Assembly (NCBI RefSeq): GCF_003149475.2
Contig: NZ_QFWV02000008.1
Coordinates: 549,231-590,575 of the forward strand
Source of the DNA: Oceaniradius stylonematis
GTDB lineage: Bacteria; Pseudomonadota; Alphaproteobacteria; Rhizobiales; Rhizobiaceae
Length of the DNA: 41,345 nt
Reading direction: 5' to 3'
Position 1 is the stretch's first letter; each line of letters starts with the position of its first letter. The position numbers and the translations under genes are program-made. The notes below the pieces were generated by a model. The model was not told where the DNA came from and did not search any database. It saw nothing but the letters and a program-made list of their open reading frames with translations. Of the stretch, positions 31,141 to 39,931 are shown one piece after another.

Positions 31141-33144
31141 TCAGGCTGCGTCGGTCTGGCGCTCGAGCCGCGCCTCGGCGGCTGCGACGACCGCGTCGGC
31201 GGTGATGCCGAAATGGGCGTAGAGTTCTTCCTGGGGCGCCGAGGCGCCGAAGCTGTCCATGCCGATGAAGACGCCGTCCTCGCCGATGAACCGCGCCCAG
31301 CCCTGCGAGACGCCCGCCTCGATGGCGATGCGCACGCCGCCCTCGCCGATGATGGCGCGCTGATAGTCGGGGTCCTGACGCTCGAAAAGCTCCATGCAGG
31401 GCACCGAGACGACACGCGTCGGACAGCCCGCCGCCTCGAGCCGTGCCCTCGCTTCCATGGCGATCTGGACTTCCGAGCCCGAGGCGAACAGCGTCACGGC
31501 GGTCTGCTCGCCGGCAGTCGCCATCTCATAGGCGCCCAGCGCGCAGCGGTTCTCGCTCGATGTCTCGGTGCGCAGTGCCGGAAGGCCCTGACGCGTCAGC
31601 GCGATTGTCGCCGGCGTCTTGGCTTCGCCCAGCGCCAGCTCCCAGCATTCGGCGGTTTCCATCGCATCGGCCGGGCGGAACACATTGTGGTTCGGAATGG
31701 CGCGCAGCGCCGCCAGATGCTCGACCGGCTGGTGCGTCGGGCCGTCCTCGCCAAGGCCGATGGAATCGTGGGTCATCACATAGACGACGCGAATGCCCAT
31801 CAGCGAGGACAGGCGCATCGCCGGCCGCGCATAATCGGAAAAGACCAGGAAGGTGCCGCCATAGGGGATCAGCCCGCCATGCAGCGCGATGCCGTTCATC
31901 GCGGCGGCCATGCCGTGCTCGCGAATGCCGTAATGGAGATAGCGGCCCGAGAAATCGTCCGGCGTGATCGGCGCTGTCTGTTCGGTCCTGGTGTTGTTGG
32001 AGCCGGTCAGGTCGGCCGAACCGCCCAGCGTCTCGGGCAGCGCGCCGTTGATCACCTCGAGCGCCATCTCCGACGCCTTGCGCGTGGCGACCTTCGGCTT
32101 GTCCTTGGCGAGCTGCGCCTTGTAGTCGGCGACCGCATTGCCGAACGAGGCCGGCAGATCGCCGCGCATGCGCCGCTCAAACTCGCTGCGCTTGCCGTTG
32201 CCCGCCTCTTCAAGTCGCTTTTCCCAGGCAACGCGCTGCTTGCAGGCCGCAAGGCCCGCCACGCGCCAATCGTCGAGAATGTCGGACGGGATGTCGAACG
32301 GTTCGGCATCCCAGCCAAGCGACGCCCGTGCGCCGGCGATTTCCTCGGGTCCAAGCGGCGAACCATGCGCCTTGGCCGTGCCGGCCTTGGTTGGCGCGCC
32401 GAAGCCGATGGTCGTGCGCGCGGCGATCAGCGTCGGCCGATCGGCACTCTGTGCGCGTTCGAGCGCGGCGGCGATCGCGTCGGGATCGTGGCCGTCGACG
32501 GTCTCGGTCGCCCAGCCGCTGGCGGCAAAGCGCGCCGGCTGGTCGGTCGAGTCCGCCAGCGACACCGCGCCGTCGATGGTGATGCGGTTGTCGTCCCAGA
32601 TGACGATCAGGTTGGACAGTTTCAGATGCCCGGCCAGCGTGATCGCTTCCTGGCTGATGCCTTCCATCAGGCAGCCGTCTCCGGCCAGAGCATAGGTCTT
32701 GTGATCGACCAGATCGGCGCCGAACTCGTCGCGCAGCTTGCGCTCGGCAATCGCCATGCCGACCGCGTTGGCAAGGCCCTGGCCGAGCGGTCCGGTCGTC
32801 GTCTCGATCCCGGCGGCATGGCCATATTCGGGATGGCCGGCGGTCTTCGAGCCCAACTGGCGGAAATTCCTGATCTCGTCGATCGTGATGTCTTCATAGC
32901 CCAGCAGATAAAGCAGGCTGTAAAGCAGCATCGAGCCGTGGCCCGCCGACAGCACGAAGCGGTCGCGATCGGGCCAGTTCGGCTGCTTGGGATCGAACTT
33001 CATGAAGCGCGTGAACAGGACCGTGGCAATGTCGGCGGCGCCCATTGGCAGGCCCGGATGGCCGGAGTTGGCGGCCTGCACCGCATCCATGGACAGGACA
33101 CGGATCGCATTGGCCATCCGGTCGTGTTTTTCGCGTGGGATCAT
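31141..33144 (-). CDS. tkt: Transketolase
   Basis: Thiamine-diphosphate enzyme that transfers two-carbon units in the pentose phosphate and Calvin-type pathways. It has 667 residues: [14 protein letters not shown] near residue 27, the ThDP/Mg site [13 protein letters not shown] through [10 protein letters not shown], the pyrimidine-domain motif [14 protein letters not shown] with the catalytic Glu, and [16 protein letters not shown]. The start ATG at 33144 ([22 protein letters not shown]) is typical; only a weak GGAAA site precedes it. The longer upstream frame is not supported by family length. It leads the tkt-gap-pgk-fda run. Confidence 0.96.
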   Translation of the reverse strand: MIPREKHDRMANAIRVLSMDAVQAANSGHPGLPMGAADIATVLFTRFMKFDPKQPNWPDRDRFVLSAGHGSMLLYSLLYLLGYEDITIDEIRNFRQLGSKTAGHPEYGHAAGIETTTGPLGQGLANAVGMAIAERKLRDEFGADLVDHKTYALAGDGCLMEGISQEAITLAGHLKLSNLIVIWDDNRITIDGAVSLADSTDQPARFAASGWATETVDGHDPDAIAAALERAQSADRPTLIAARTTIGFGAPTKAGTAKAHGSPLGPEEIAGARASLGWDAEPFDIPSDILDDWRVAGLAACKQRVAWEKRLEEAGNGKRSEFERRMRGDLPASFGNAVADYKAQLAKDKPKVATRKASEMALEVINGALPETLGGSADLTGSNNTRTEQTAPITPDDFSGRYLHYGIREHGMAAAMNGIALHGGLIPYGGTFLVFSDYARPAMRLSSLMGIRVVYVMTHDSIGLGEDGPTHQPVEHLAALRAIPNHNVFRPADAMETAECWELALGEAKTPATIALTRQGLPALRTETSSENRCALGAYEMATAGEQTAVTLFASGSEVQIAMEARARLEAAGCPTRVVSVPCMELFERQDPDYQRAIIGEGGVRIAIEAGVSQGWARFIGEDGVFIGMDSFGASAPQEELYAHFGITADAVVAAAEARLERQTDAA

Positions 33145-33426
33145 GAGAGGATTTCCGCTGATATCGGGTTTGAGCGCGGGTCCCGGTACGTCGGGACGCG
33201 GGGGCATTTCCGGACCAGAAAATTGCGCGCGACACATAGCAGGTGGGGATGCGGAGTCAACAAAGCCGCCGGCACGGCGCCAGGCACAGGAAAACTGTGC
33301 ATCGGCCCGGCCGGGGCATTGCCGATCGGCCCGTGCGCGGGCAGGTTTAAGCCCTGTCTCATTGAGCCACGCTAACGCCTTATTGTTGCTGACAAACATC
33401 GATCATCAGTCCATAAACCCACCGCC

Positions 33427-33699
33427 ATGAACGGTCCGCAAACGCTCTCACAGGTCTTTGACCGTCTCGACAAGGCGCTGTCCGCCCTGGACGACGCGGT
33501 CGACCGGTCGGCGGAAATCCGTCGCGAATATTCGGACGCCGAGGAAGAAGTGCAGCGGCTGAACGCGGATCGCGCGCGGCTGGCCGAGGAACTCGATGCG
33601 TCCGAGGCCCGCGCCGTGCGGCTCGAGGACGTCAACAAGGAAGTGTCGCGGCGGCTGGTGACGGCGATGGAGACGATCCGCGCCGTTCTCGACCGCTGA
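33427..33699 (+). CDS. DUF4164 family small coiled-coil protein
   Basis: A 90-residue coiled-coil protein of the DUF4164 type, found next to zapA in Rhizobiales. Nearly the whole chain is heptad helix (QVFDRLDKALSALDDAVDRSAE; VQRLNADRARLAEELDASEARA). It has no signal or membrane segment. It lies 25 bases upstream of zapA and shares its strand, suggesting cotranscription and a role in division-site assembly; the role is an inference. The 282-bp gap on its other side is the divergent control region shared with tkt, in which I see no further gene. Confidence 0.85.
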   Translation: MNGPQTLSQVFDRLDKALSALDDAVDRSAEIRREYSDAEEEVQRLNADRARLAEELDASEARAVRLEDVNKEVSRRLVTAMETIRAVLDR

Positions 33700-33724
33700 C
33701 CGCCGCAACGGGAAAGAAGCCGAC

Positions 33725-34078
33725 ATGAGCCAGGTCACCGTCACCATCGACCAGAAAAGCTACCGCATGGCCTGCGATCCCGGCCAGGAGGATCATCTGG
33801 TCGATCTGGCCGGCCGGCTCGACAAATACGTCACCCACCTGAAAGGCTCGTTCGGCGAGATCGGCGATCTGCGGCTGACGGTTATGGCCGGCATCATGAT
33901 CATGGACGAACTCTCCGAACTGCAAAAGCGGGTCAAGGGTTTGGAGAGCGAACTGGACAGCGTGCGCAAGACCCGCGACGAGGCGCTGTCCAAGGCCGAC
34001 CGGGTCGACGAGACGCTGACCGAACGGCTGACCGCGCTCGCCGACAAGATCGAATCGGTGACCGCGAAGATCGCCTGA
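33725..34078 (+). CDS. zapA: Cell division protein ZapA
   Basis: FtsZ-binding protein that bundles protofilaments at the Z ring. It has 117 residues: the N-terminal globular domain MSQVTVTIDQKSYRMACDPGQEDHLVDLAGRLD is typical of the family, followed by the conserved helix LRLTVMAGIMIMDEL and a C-terminal coiled coil (about residues 60-117). The usual neighbour ssrS (6S RNA) is found beyond an inserted oxidoreductase gene on the opposite strand. Preceded by the DUF4164 gene in an apparent operon. Confidence 0.94.
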   Translation: MSQVTVTIDQKSYRMACDPGQEDHLVDLAGRLDKYVTHLKGSFGEIGDLRLTVMAGIMIMDELSELQKRVKGLESELDSVRKTRDEALSKADRVDETLTERLTALADKIESVTAKIA

Positions 34079-34095
34079 CGGCGCCGTCAATGCCG

Positions 34096-35094
34096 TCACG
34101 CGGCGGCCGGCGCCTCGTCGTCCGGCCGCACATCGATGATGACGCTGCCGCGCTTGTGCCGCGTCTCGACCCGCTCATGGGCTCTGCCGATCTCGGAAAG
34201 CGGATAGCGGCTGTCGATGACCGGATTCAGCGCGCCCGTCGCGGCCATGTCGGCAATCGCCTCGACATCGGCCTGCGCGTCGCCCGAAACGTGCAGCCCG
34301 ATCCGCTGGCGGCTTCGCGTTATGGCGCACCGCAAGGCCGTCAGCGCGTCACCAATGCCGAACTCGAGCGGCAGGAACAGCCCGTCGGCGTTCAAAAGCC
34401 GGCGCGCCCGGGCAAAGCGCACAATGCCGGCCGTATCGAAGACGAGATCGAAGTTCCCGCCGATTTCGTTCAGGTCTTCCTTGCGATAATCGACGACGCG
34501 ATCGGCACCCAGATCCGCAACAAGCTTCACATTGTCCGTGCTGGTCACGCCGGTGACATGGGCGCCCATGTGCCGCGCGATCTGCACCGCATGGACACCC
34601 ACGCCGCCGGAGGCGCCGATGATCAGGATTCGCTGGCCGGATTTCAGCCTGGCGAAATCGCGCAGGAAGACAAGCGCCGTCACCGCGCCGAACGGCAGAC
34701 TGGCGGCCTCGGCGTGAGACAGAGCCGGCGGCTTGGCGGCCAGCGCCCCATCCTCGTCGATGGCAAGATAGTCGGCATGCGCGCCCGATCCGGCATTGCC
34801 GAAGACCGCATCGCCAGTCGCAAAACGGGTCACTTTCGAACCGGTGCGAGCGACCACGCCGGAAAACTCCATGCCGAGGACGCGGTTCCGCGGCCGGAAA
34901 AGGCCGGTCATTAAACGGCCGGCCAGCCACATGCCGCCGGGAAACGCAGAAGCGCGCAGCCGCCAGTCGGCCGTCGTCACGCTCGACGCGTGAACCGCGA
35001 CGAGAAGCTGGTTGTCGGCGATTACCGGCTCGTCGATCTCGGCGATCGTCACGACATCGCTGCCGCCATAGCGGTCATGGGTCGCTGCGCGCAT
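34096..35094 (-). CDS. NAD(P)-dependent medium-chain oxidoreductase (zinc-free quinone-reductase type)
   Basis: A 332-residue protein of the MDR superfamily. The N-terminal GroES-like domain (MRAATHDRYGGSDVVTIAEIDEP; VLGMEFSGVVARTGSKVTRF) lacks the catalytic-zinc Cys/His set. The Rossmann domain has ILIIGASGGVGVHAVQIARHMGA near residues 155-176, the NADPH-type motif. Members reduce quinones or enones. The ATG is at 35094. The gene lies antisense between zapA and 6S RNA, interrupting a conserved neighbourhood, so it may be a later arrival. The substrate is unknown. Confidence 0.92.
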   Translation of the reverse strand: MRAATHDRYGGSDVVTIAEIDEPVIADNQLLVAVHASSVTTADWRLRASAFPGGMWLAGRLMTGLFRPRNRVLGMEFSGVVARTGSKVTRFATGDAVFGNAGSGAHADYLAIDEDGALAAKPPALSHAEAASLPFGAVTALVFLRDFARLKSGQRILIIGASGGVGVHAVQIARHMGAHVTGVTSTDNVKLVADLGADRVVDYRKEDLNEIGGNFDLVFDTAGIVRFARARRLLNADGLFLPLEFGIGDALTALRCAITRSRQRIGLHVSGDAQADVEAIADMAATGALNPVIDSRYPLSEIGRAHERVETRHKRGSVIIDVRPDDEAPAAA

Positions 35095-35278
35095 CTGTGT
35101 GCTCCTTCATTGTCCCTTGCCCTTAGACATATGCATCCCGACAGGCCTGGAAAACCGGCAAGATCCGTCCTTGCCGCGATCATGACGGCATAGGCCGGCT
35201 CCAGGGCGCAGGCCCCGCCCAAAAGGCGGCGCTGACCACTGGCGGCGAGCCCGCTCCGGTCCTATATTGCTCACGCCG

Positions 35279-35437
35279 ACTGCGCTTTGTGGCAGGAGAC
35301 AATTCCCCGGGGCCTTACGCATCCTAAGGGAGCTGGCGCTGGCCGGGTCCGTGGACCCGATCATCTGGCACCCACCTACTTCTGTAGGTTCCCGGGATGC
35401 CGTTCTCCACCGACTGCCGCGGTTGGCAACCGTCGCC
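35279..35437 (+). ncRNA. ssrS: 6S RNA
   Basis: Regulatory RNA that binds sigma-70 RNA polymerase by mimicking open promoter DNA. The region has the expected long, imperfectly paired rod. The 5' half contains CCCCGGGGCCTTACGCATCC and the 3' half GTAGGTTCCCGGGATGCC. There are two local hairpins: GGGTCC/GGACCC at 35345-35358 and ACCTAC-TTCT-GTAGGT at 35374-35389. It sits directly upstream of the 5-formyl-THF cyclo-ligase gene, as ssrS does before ygfA in E. coli. A TATATT at 35263-35268 could be the -10. A CCGGCC/GGCCGG hairpin (35436-35453) follows. Ends are approximate. Confidence 0.82.
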
Positions 35438-35473
35438 GGCCTGTACCGGCCGGGCACGCCGCCGGATGGAACA

Positions 35474-36058
35474 ATGAACGGGACCAGCGCCGACAAAGCC
35501 GATATTCGCGCCATGGCGCTGTCCCGGCGCGACGCGCTCGGCGCCGATCGCCACACCCAGGCCGCGCAGGCGCTGGCCGGCCAGGCGGACGCCATCGGCT
35601 TCAAGCCCGGCGACATCGTCTCCGGCTTCTGGCCGATCCGCTCGGAAATCGACCCGCGCCCGCTGATGGAGGCGCTCGCCGCGCGCGGCGCCATGATCGT
35701 CCTGCCCGCCGTCATCGACCGCCAGACAATCGTCTTCCGCCGCCATGACCCGGACATGCCGCTGGTCACAGGCTCGTTCGGCACAAGGGCGCCGGGCCCC
35801 GAAGCGGAAGAGCTCGATCCCGACCTGATGCTCGTGCCGCTGTCGGCGTTCGACGATGCGGGCAACCGCATCGGCTATGGCGCCGGCCACTACGATCGCG
35901 CCATCGCCCGGCTTCACGCCAAGGGCCGATCACCCCGTCTCGTCGGCCTGGCGTTCGAATGCCAGCGCGTCGAGCGGGTCCCTGCCGAACCCCACGATGT
36001 GCCGCTTCACACAGTGCTGACCGAAAACGGCTTGCAGGCTCTGCCGACGCAGCGATAG
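35474..36058 (+). CDS. ygfA: 5-formyltetrahydrofolate cyclo-ligase
   Basis: Converts 5-formyl-THF to 5,10-methenyl-THF with ATP, recycling a folate storage form. It has 194 residues: the N-terminal basic segment DKADIRAMALSRRDAL, the substrate loop GFWPIRSEIDPRPLME, and the hallmark ATP/folate motif GNRIGYGAGHYDRAIA near residue 137. The ATG at 35474 follows GGATGGA; the frame upstream is 6S RNA, not coding. It lies just downstream of 6S RNA and 9 bases before ymdB. With fhs at the window start it is one of two folate one-carbon genes here. Confidence 0.94.
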   Translation: MNGTSADKADIRAMALSRRDALGADRHTQAAQALAGQADAIGFKPGDIVSGFWPIRSEIDPRPLMEALAARGAMIVLPAVIDRQTIVFRRHDPDMPLVTGSFGTRAPGPEAEELDPDLMLVPLSAFDDAGNRIGYGAGHYDRAIARLHAKGRSPRLVGLAFECQRVERVPAEPHDVPLHTVLTENGLQALPTQR

Positions 36059-36067
36059 GACGGCTTC

Positions 36068-36889
36068 ATGAGACTGCTCTTTCTGGGGGACATGGTGGGC
36101 CGGTCGGGCCGCACCGCCGTTTACGAACGGCTGCCGCGCCTGATCGCCGACCACCATATCGATTTCGCCATCGTCAACGGCGAGAACGCGGCGGGCGGCT
36201 TCGGCGTGACCGAGACGATCCTGACTGACACGCTGGACGCGGGCGCCGACGTGATGACCACGGGCAACCATGTCTGGGACCAGCGCGAGGCGCTGGTCTT
36301 CGCCGAGCGGCAGGAGCGCTTTTTACGGCCGGCCAACTATCCCGACGGCACGCCCGGCCGCGGCATGGGCGTCTTCGAGGCGCGCAACGGCGCGCGCGTC
36401 ATGGTCTCCAACCTGATGGGCCGTGTCTTCATGTCGCCCGATCTGGACGATCCGTTCGTCGCCGCCGAACGCCAGCTCGACGGCGGCCGGCTCGGCCGCG
36501 ATTTCGATTGCGTCGTCTTCGATTTTCACGCCGAGGCAACCTCGGAAAAGGTGTGTTTCGCCCATTTCGTCGATGGCCGCGCCAGCCTGGTCGTCGGCAC
36601 CCACACCCACACGCCGACCGCCGATCACACCATCTTCGACGGCGGCACGGGCTATATTTCCGATGTCGGCATGTGCGGCGACTATGGCCACTCCCTGGGC
36701 ATGGAAAAGGAGGAGCCGCTCAACCGCTTCCTGACCAAGGTGCCCAGGGGCCGGTTCGAGGCCGCAACCGGGCCGGCGACCCTGTGCGGCGTTGCCGTCG
36801 AAATCTCCGACCGAACGGGCCTGTGCGAAAGGATCGCGCCCATCCGCATCGGCCCGCGCCTTGAAGAAACGATGCCGTCCTGGTGGTAG
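36068..36889 (+). CDS. ymdB: YmdB-type metallophosphoesterase (TIGR00282)
   Basis: A 273-residue calcineurin-like phosphoesterase of the YmdB family; Bacillus YmdB is a cyclic-nucleotide phosphodiesterase. Metal-binding motifs are LFLGDMVGRSGR (residues 4-15), VNGENAAGG near 36, TTGNHVWDQRE near 65, FDFHAEATSEK near 151 and VGTHTHTPTAD near 178. The C-terminal region GYISDVGMCGDYGHSLGM is typical. It follows the cyclo-ligase gene by nine bases and is therefore cotranscribed. The physiological substrate in alphaproteobacteria is not established. Confidence 0.94.
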   Translation: MRLLFLGDMVGRSGRTAVYERLPRLIADHHIDFAIVNGENAAGGFGVTETILTDTLDAGADVMTTGNHVWDQREALVFAERQERFLRPANYPDGTPGRGMGVFEARNGARVMVSNLMGRVFMSPDLDDPFVAAERQLDGGRLGRDFDCVVFDFHAEATSEKVCFAHFVDGRASLVVGTHTHTPTADHTIFDGGTGYISDVGMCGDYGHSLGMEKEEPLNRFLTKVPRGRFEAATGPATLCGVAVEISDRTGLCERIAPIRIGPRLEETMPSWW

Positions 36890-36929
36890 CCACCATGCAA
36901 CGGATGCCCGATCGGCGAAGGAGTGCCTG

Positions 36930-37706
36930 ATGCCAGAGCGCAAGACAGTCCCGGCCCTCATGCTCGCGCTGCCGCTGCTCTGGTCGCCGCCGGCCGCCGC
37001 GCAGGACGAGATGAGCGAAGCGGAGGCTTTTGTTGCCTCCAACATCATCCACATCGTGCTGCACGAGATCGGCCATGCGGTGATCGACCAGTTCGCCCTG
37101 CCGGTCATCGGCCAGGAGGAGGATGCGGCCGACAGCTTCGCCACGCTCGAAGTGCTGACCATCTATGACGATCACGTCGACATCCTGCTCGACGCCGCCG
37201 AAGCGATGCTGATCATGCACGATCTGACCGAGGCCGGCGGCACGCCGCTCGACTATTTCGGCGTGCACGATCTCGACATCCAGCGCGGCCTGCGCATCGT
37301 CTGCCACGCCGTGGGCCTCGATCCGGAGCGGTATGACGAGGCGGCGCGCTGGACCGAGATGGACCCAGACCAGCAGGCTGCCTGCGAGATCGAGGCGGAA
37401 ACCGCGATCGAAAGTTGGGACGCGCTGCTCGAACCCTATCTGCGAGAAGAAGGCGGCTCCGCCGCGCCGGCCCCCGTGACGCTCGAAGACAGCGCCCTGC
37501 CTGAGATGCGGACCTTTCTGGCGGACACCGGTATCATGACCGACATTGCCGGCTATGTCGGCGAGACCTTCCGCTGGCCGCAAGTGCCGGCGCTGGTGGC
37601 CGCCGACTGCGGCGAAGCCAATGCCTGGTACGACCTCGACACGGTCGAGATCGTCATGTGCTACGAGTTCATCGACGAACTGTTCGCGCTGGCCGAACAG
37701 CGCTGA
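36930..37706 (+). CDS. Exported DUF4344 putative metallopeptidase
   Basis: A 258-residue protein with a signal peptide (VPALMLALPLLWSPPAAAQ, cleavage near residue 25). The zinc-protease-like motif HEIGH lies within IIHIVLHEIGHAVIDQFALP near residues 45-50. The Glu-rich segment QEEDAADSFATLEVL supplies a likely third ligand and matches the DUF4344 family of putative metallopeptidases. Cysteines in the mature part may form disulfides. The ATG at 36930 has GAAGGAG upstream. It is on the same strand as ymdB, 40 bases after it, and convergent with the next gene. Substrate unknown; expected in the periplasm. Confidence 0.87.
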   Translation: MPERKTVPALMLALPLLWSPPAAAQDEMSEAEAFVASNIIHIVLHEIGHAVIDQFALPVIGQEEDAADSFATLEVLTIYDDHVDILLDAAEAMLIMHDLTEAGGTPLDYFGVHDLDIQRGLRIVCHAVGLDPERYDEAARWTEMDPDQQAACEIEAETAIESWDALLEPYLREEGGSAAPAPVTLEDSALPEMRTFLADTGIMTDIAGYVGETFRWPQVPALVAADCGEANAWYDLDTVEIVMCYEFIDELFALAEQR

Positions 37707-37727
37707 ACACGCGGTCGGCCCGAAACA

Positions 37728-38093
37728 TCAATGCCGGAAGATGAAGCGTTCGTCGTTGAAGCGCGGCTCGTAGCGCTTGCAGACATAAACGCGGCACGAC
37801 GCCGTATCGGCGGCGGGCACGGTTTCGCGCTCGAGCACCTCGCCCAACGCGCAGAAGCTGCGATTGGCGACATAGCGGTCATAGAGCAGATAGTTCGGCA
37901 CGCGCTTGGAGGCGTGCTGCAGGATCACCGCGCCCTCTCGCTGCACCACCGCCTGCACCGCGGCGCAGGAATTGAGGTCGCTGCGGACGCGGCTGATCGC
38001 ATCGGCGGGAACGACCGAGGCGGCGAGCATCGCCGCGCCCAGTACGGCGGCAAGGCCGGCGCCGGCCATCCGGCGGGCTGAACCCAGTCTCAT
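37728..38093 (-). CDS. Small exported protein, family not recognised
   Basis: A 121-residue protein beginning MRLGSARRMAGAGLAAVLGAAMLAASVVPADA, a clear signal peptide with cleavage near residue 32. The mature part of about 90 residues has four cysteines (SDLNSCAAV, RSFCALG, ASCRVYVCKRY) that could form two disulfides, and it ends in FNDERFIFRH. The ATG at 38093 is chosen because GGAGGAAAG precedes it; a longer frame to 38114 lacks a site. It lies 70 bases downstream of the MBL-fold gene on the same strand and is also exported. No function is proposed. Confidence 0.75.
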   Translation of the reverse strand: MRLGSARRMAGAGLAAVLGAAMLAASVVPADAISRVRSDLNSCAAVQAVVQREGAVILQHASKRVPNYLLYDRYVANRSFCALGEVLERETVPAADTASCRVYVCKRYEPRFNDERFIFRH

Positions 38094-38163
38094 TGCTCTT
38101 TCCTCCGCGTTCACTCCGGCGCCAGTCTAAAGGCAAATGTGCCGCCGCTGTGGCGGCCGCCGT

Positions 38164-39015
38164 TCATCCGCGCCGCGCAAGGCTCGCCGGCACGATGATG
38201 GTCGGCCGTTCGGGCAGGTCGCGCACATTGACCGTAATCGAATCGGCATCGAGAAAGTCGACCGCCCAGTCCGTCCCCATCAGGGCGATGAAGCGGTCGA
38301 TGGAATTGCCGCGCAGGTGCATCGGCAGGACGATCGACGAGCGCAGCCGCGTGGTGATCTCCGCCATGCCCGTATGCGCCATGGTCAGCCCGCCATCGAC
38401 CGGCACCATGACGATGTCGAGCCGGCCGATCTGCGCGAAATGGTCGTCCGTCAGCCTGTGGTGCAGATGGCCCAGATGGCCGATGCACAGGCCCGCCACC
38501 TCGAAGATGAAGATAGAATTCTGGTTCGCCGTCAGCGCGGTCGTGTCCCAGCGCCTGATGTCGGTGGTCACGTTGCGCACATAGACATCGTCGATCACCG
38601 TGTCGTGGTCGGCTCCGTCCGGATTGCCGCTGTCCCAGCCCGGAAAGACATGCTCGATCGCCGGATCGGGGTTCAGCGTGAAGTGCGTCGAATGGGCCCG
38701 GTTCATGGTGACGACGCGCGGCGTCGGCGTGTGGCCGTAAACGCCGGAGAAGTCGGTGGCGATCGTCACGCCGGCCGGGGTCTCGATCCGGTAGGTCGAA
38801 TGGCCGGCAAAGCTGATCGTCACATCGCCATCGACCGCCAGCGGGCTGGCGCTAGCCGAGGCGAACATCACGCGCGGCAGGGCCTGTGCGATCGCAAGGC
38901 ACTGGCTGACCGGCTCGTCGCCGGTATCCTGCGCCATGGCTGAACTGGCAGAGCCCAGGGGCAGCGCGGCGGCCAGGCCAGAAGCGGTGAGAAGGGCGGT
39001 TACAAGGCGGCGCAT
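38164..39015 (-). CDS. Exported metallo-beta-lactamase-fold protein with altered metal motif
   Basis: A 283-residue protein with a signal peptide (RLVTALLTASGLAAALPLGSASSAMAQ, cleavage near residue 29) and an MBL fold of the UlaG/COG2220 kind: DVTISFAGHSTYRIETPAGVTIATDFSG, then HLGHLHHRL, VMVPVDGGLTMAH and VLPMHLRGN. The usual HxHxDH metal motif is replaced by R-A-H-S-T-H (NRAHSTHFT), losing one His and the Asp. Downstream His residues (GHLGHLHH) remain. It may bind a single metal or have another role. The ATG at 39015 has GGGAG upstream. Confidence 0.85.
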   Translation of the reverse strand: MRRLVTALLTASGLAAALPLGSASSAMAQDTGDEPVSQCLAIAQALPRVMFASASASPLAVDGDVTISFAGHSTYRIETPAGVTIATDFSGVYGHTPTPRVVTMNRAHSTHFTLNPDPAIEHVFPGWDSGNPDGADHDTVIDDVYVRNVTTDIRRWDTTALTANQNSIFIFEVAGLCIGHLGHLHHRLTDDHFAQIGRLDIVMVPVDGGLTMAHTGMAEITTRLRSSIVLPMHLRGNSIDRFIALMGTDWAVDFLDADSITVNVRDLPERPTIIVPASLARRG

Positions 39016-39085
39016 CGGAACTCCCGAAAACAAACGTCGGTTCCCTCTCCCGGATAGAACGCCCGCGCCTGTCCGCCAGAGGCTC

Positions 39086-39556
39086 TCACTCCCGGCCGGG
39101 CGGTCCCCACTGCTCGGCATAGCGGACGCTCAGAACGTCATAGTCGTCCGGCTGGGCGTCAAAGCGCAACCCGTCTTCGGGGATCAAAACCCAGGCCTGT
39201 TTTGACTTCAGCCAGATATGGCCAACCGGTTTCAGCCAGCTTGTGTCGTCGAAGGTTCCACCCTTGATGGTCAGCAGATCCTCATGGGCCGGCCGGTTGT
39301 GAAACAGCCGGCTGCCGCAGTGCGGGCAGAATTCGCATATCGTCAGCCTGTCGCCGGACGTCTTGTTGAACTTGGCGGTCTCGCCCTCGACGGACAGGGC
39401 CGCACGCCGCACGCGCACCGATATGCCGAACGCCGACGAGGATTGTCTCTGGCACTCGATGCAATGGCAGCAATAGACGGCGCGCGGCCGCTCGGTCAGC
39501 GTGTAGCGGATGGCGCCGCACTGGCAGCCGCCCCGCTGGTGGAATGCATGGCTCAT
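39086..39556 (-). CDS. GFA/CENP-V family protein (glutathione-dependent formaldehyde-activating-like)
   Basis: A 156-residue zinc protein of the GFA family. The Cys ligands are all present: GGCQCGAIRY (residues 10-19), YCCHCIECQRQ near 29-36, and CPHCGSRLF near 77-85. Family members bind glutathione or related adducts, but catalytic activity has been questioned for the founding member, so no reaction is asserted. The ATG at 39556 follows an in-frame GTG; GTGAGGG is the ribosome site. It lies seven bases after the small membrane protein gene on the same strand, forming a two-gene unit. Confidence 0.92.
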   Translation of the reverse strand: MSHAFHQRGGCQCGAIRYTLTERPRAVYCCHCIECQRQSSSAFGISVRVRRAALSVEGETAKFNKTSGDRLTICEFCPHCGSRLFHNRPAHEDLLTIKGGTFDDTSWLKPVGHIWLKSKQAWVLIPEDGLRFDAQPDDYDVLSVRYAEQWGPPGRE

Positions 39557-39563
39557 CACGCCC

Positions 39564-39845
39564 TCACCATTGGAGCCCGGCCGCTTCGGCCTTTTTCATC
39601 AGCGGCCCCTGTCGGCCGCGATGATGCTCCTGCAGGTAGAGCATGGTCGCGCGAATGTGGCTCTTGGGAATATTCTTCGGATCGATCCTCGCGGCCTCGT
39701 TGGCCTCGGCAACGCTCTTGCCCTCCTCCAGCGCGTTCATGAACAGATAGGCGCGCACGGTCTTCACCCCGCGCCGCGAGTTCTCCTTCAGGAGCAGCCA
39801 GACAAAAAGGCCGATCATCGCCAACGCCACACCGAATTCGGTCAT
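39564..39845 (-). CDS. Small single-span membrane protein, function unknown
   Basis: A 93-residue protein with one transmembrane helix at the N-terminus ([17 protein letters not shown], residues 5-21) and a basic cytoplasmic part rich in helices ([24 protein letters not shown]). The ATG at 39845 has GGGGAAAG upstream. The GFA gene starts seven bases downstream, so both are cotranscribed. It is divergent from yebC across 86 bases. I do not recognise the family. Confidence 0.75.
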   Translation of the reverse strand: MTEFGVALAMIGLFVWLLLKENSRRGVKTVRAYLFMNALEEGKSVAEANEAARIDPKNIPKSHIRATMLYLQEHHRGRQGPLMKKAEAAGLQW

Positions 39846-39931
39846 GCATCTTTCCCCGGAACTGGACCTTGCAATCGTTCTCTCATAAAAGCGCGCGGGA
39901 TTCCGAAAACGTCAAGCAGAACAGAACCGCC

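Noticed and set aside
31129-33375. Plus-strand open frame of 748 codons
   Set aside because: Antisense shadow of transketolase; the opposite strand encodes all transketolase motifs.
33145-33399. 85-residue N-terminal extension of transketolase
   Set aside because: Not part of the family, low-complexity, no ribosome site; the ATG at 33144 gives the canonical start.
35267-35473. N-terminal extension of the 5-formyl-THF cyclo-ligase
   Set aside because: This stretch is 6S RNA; the protein family begins at the ATG at 35474.
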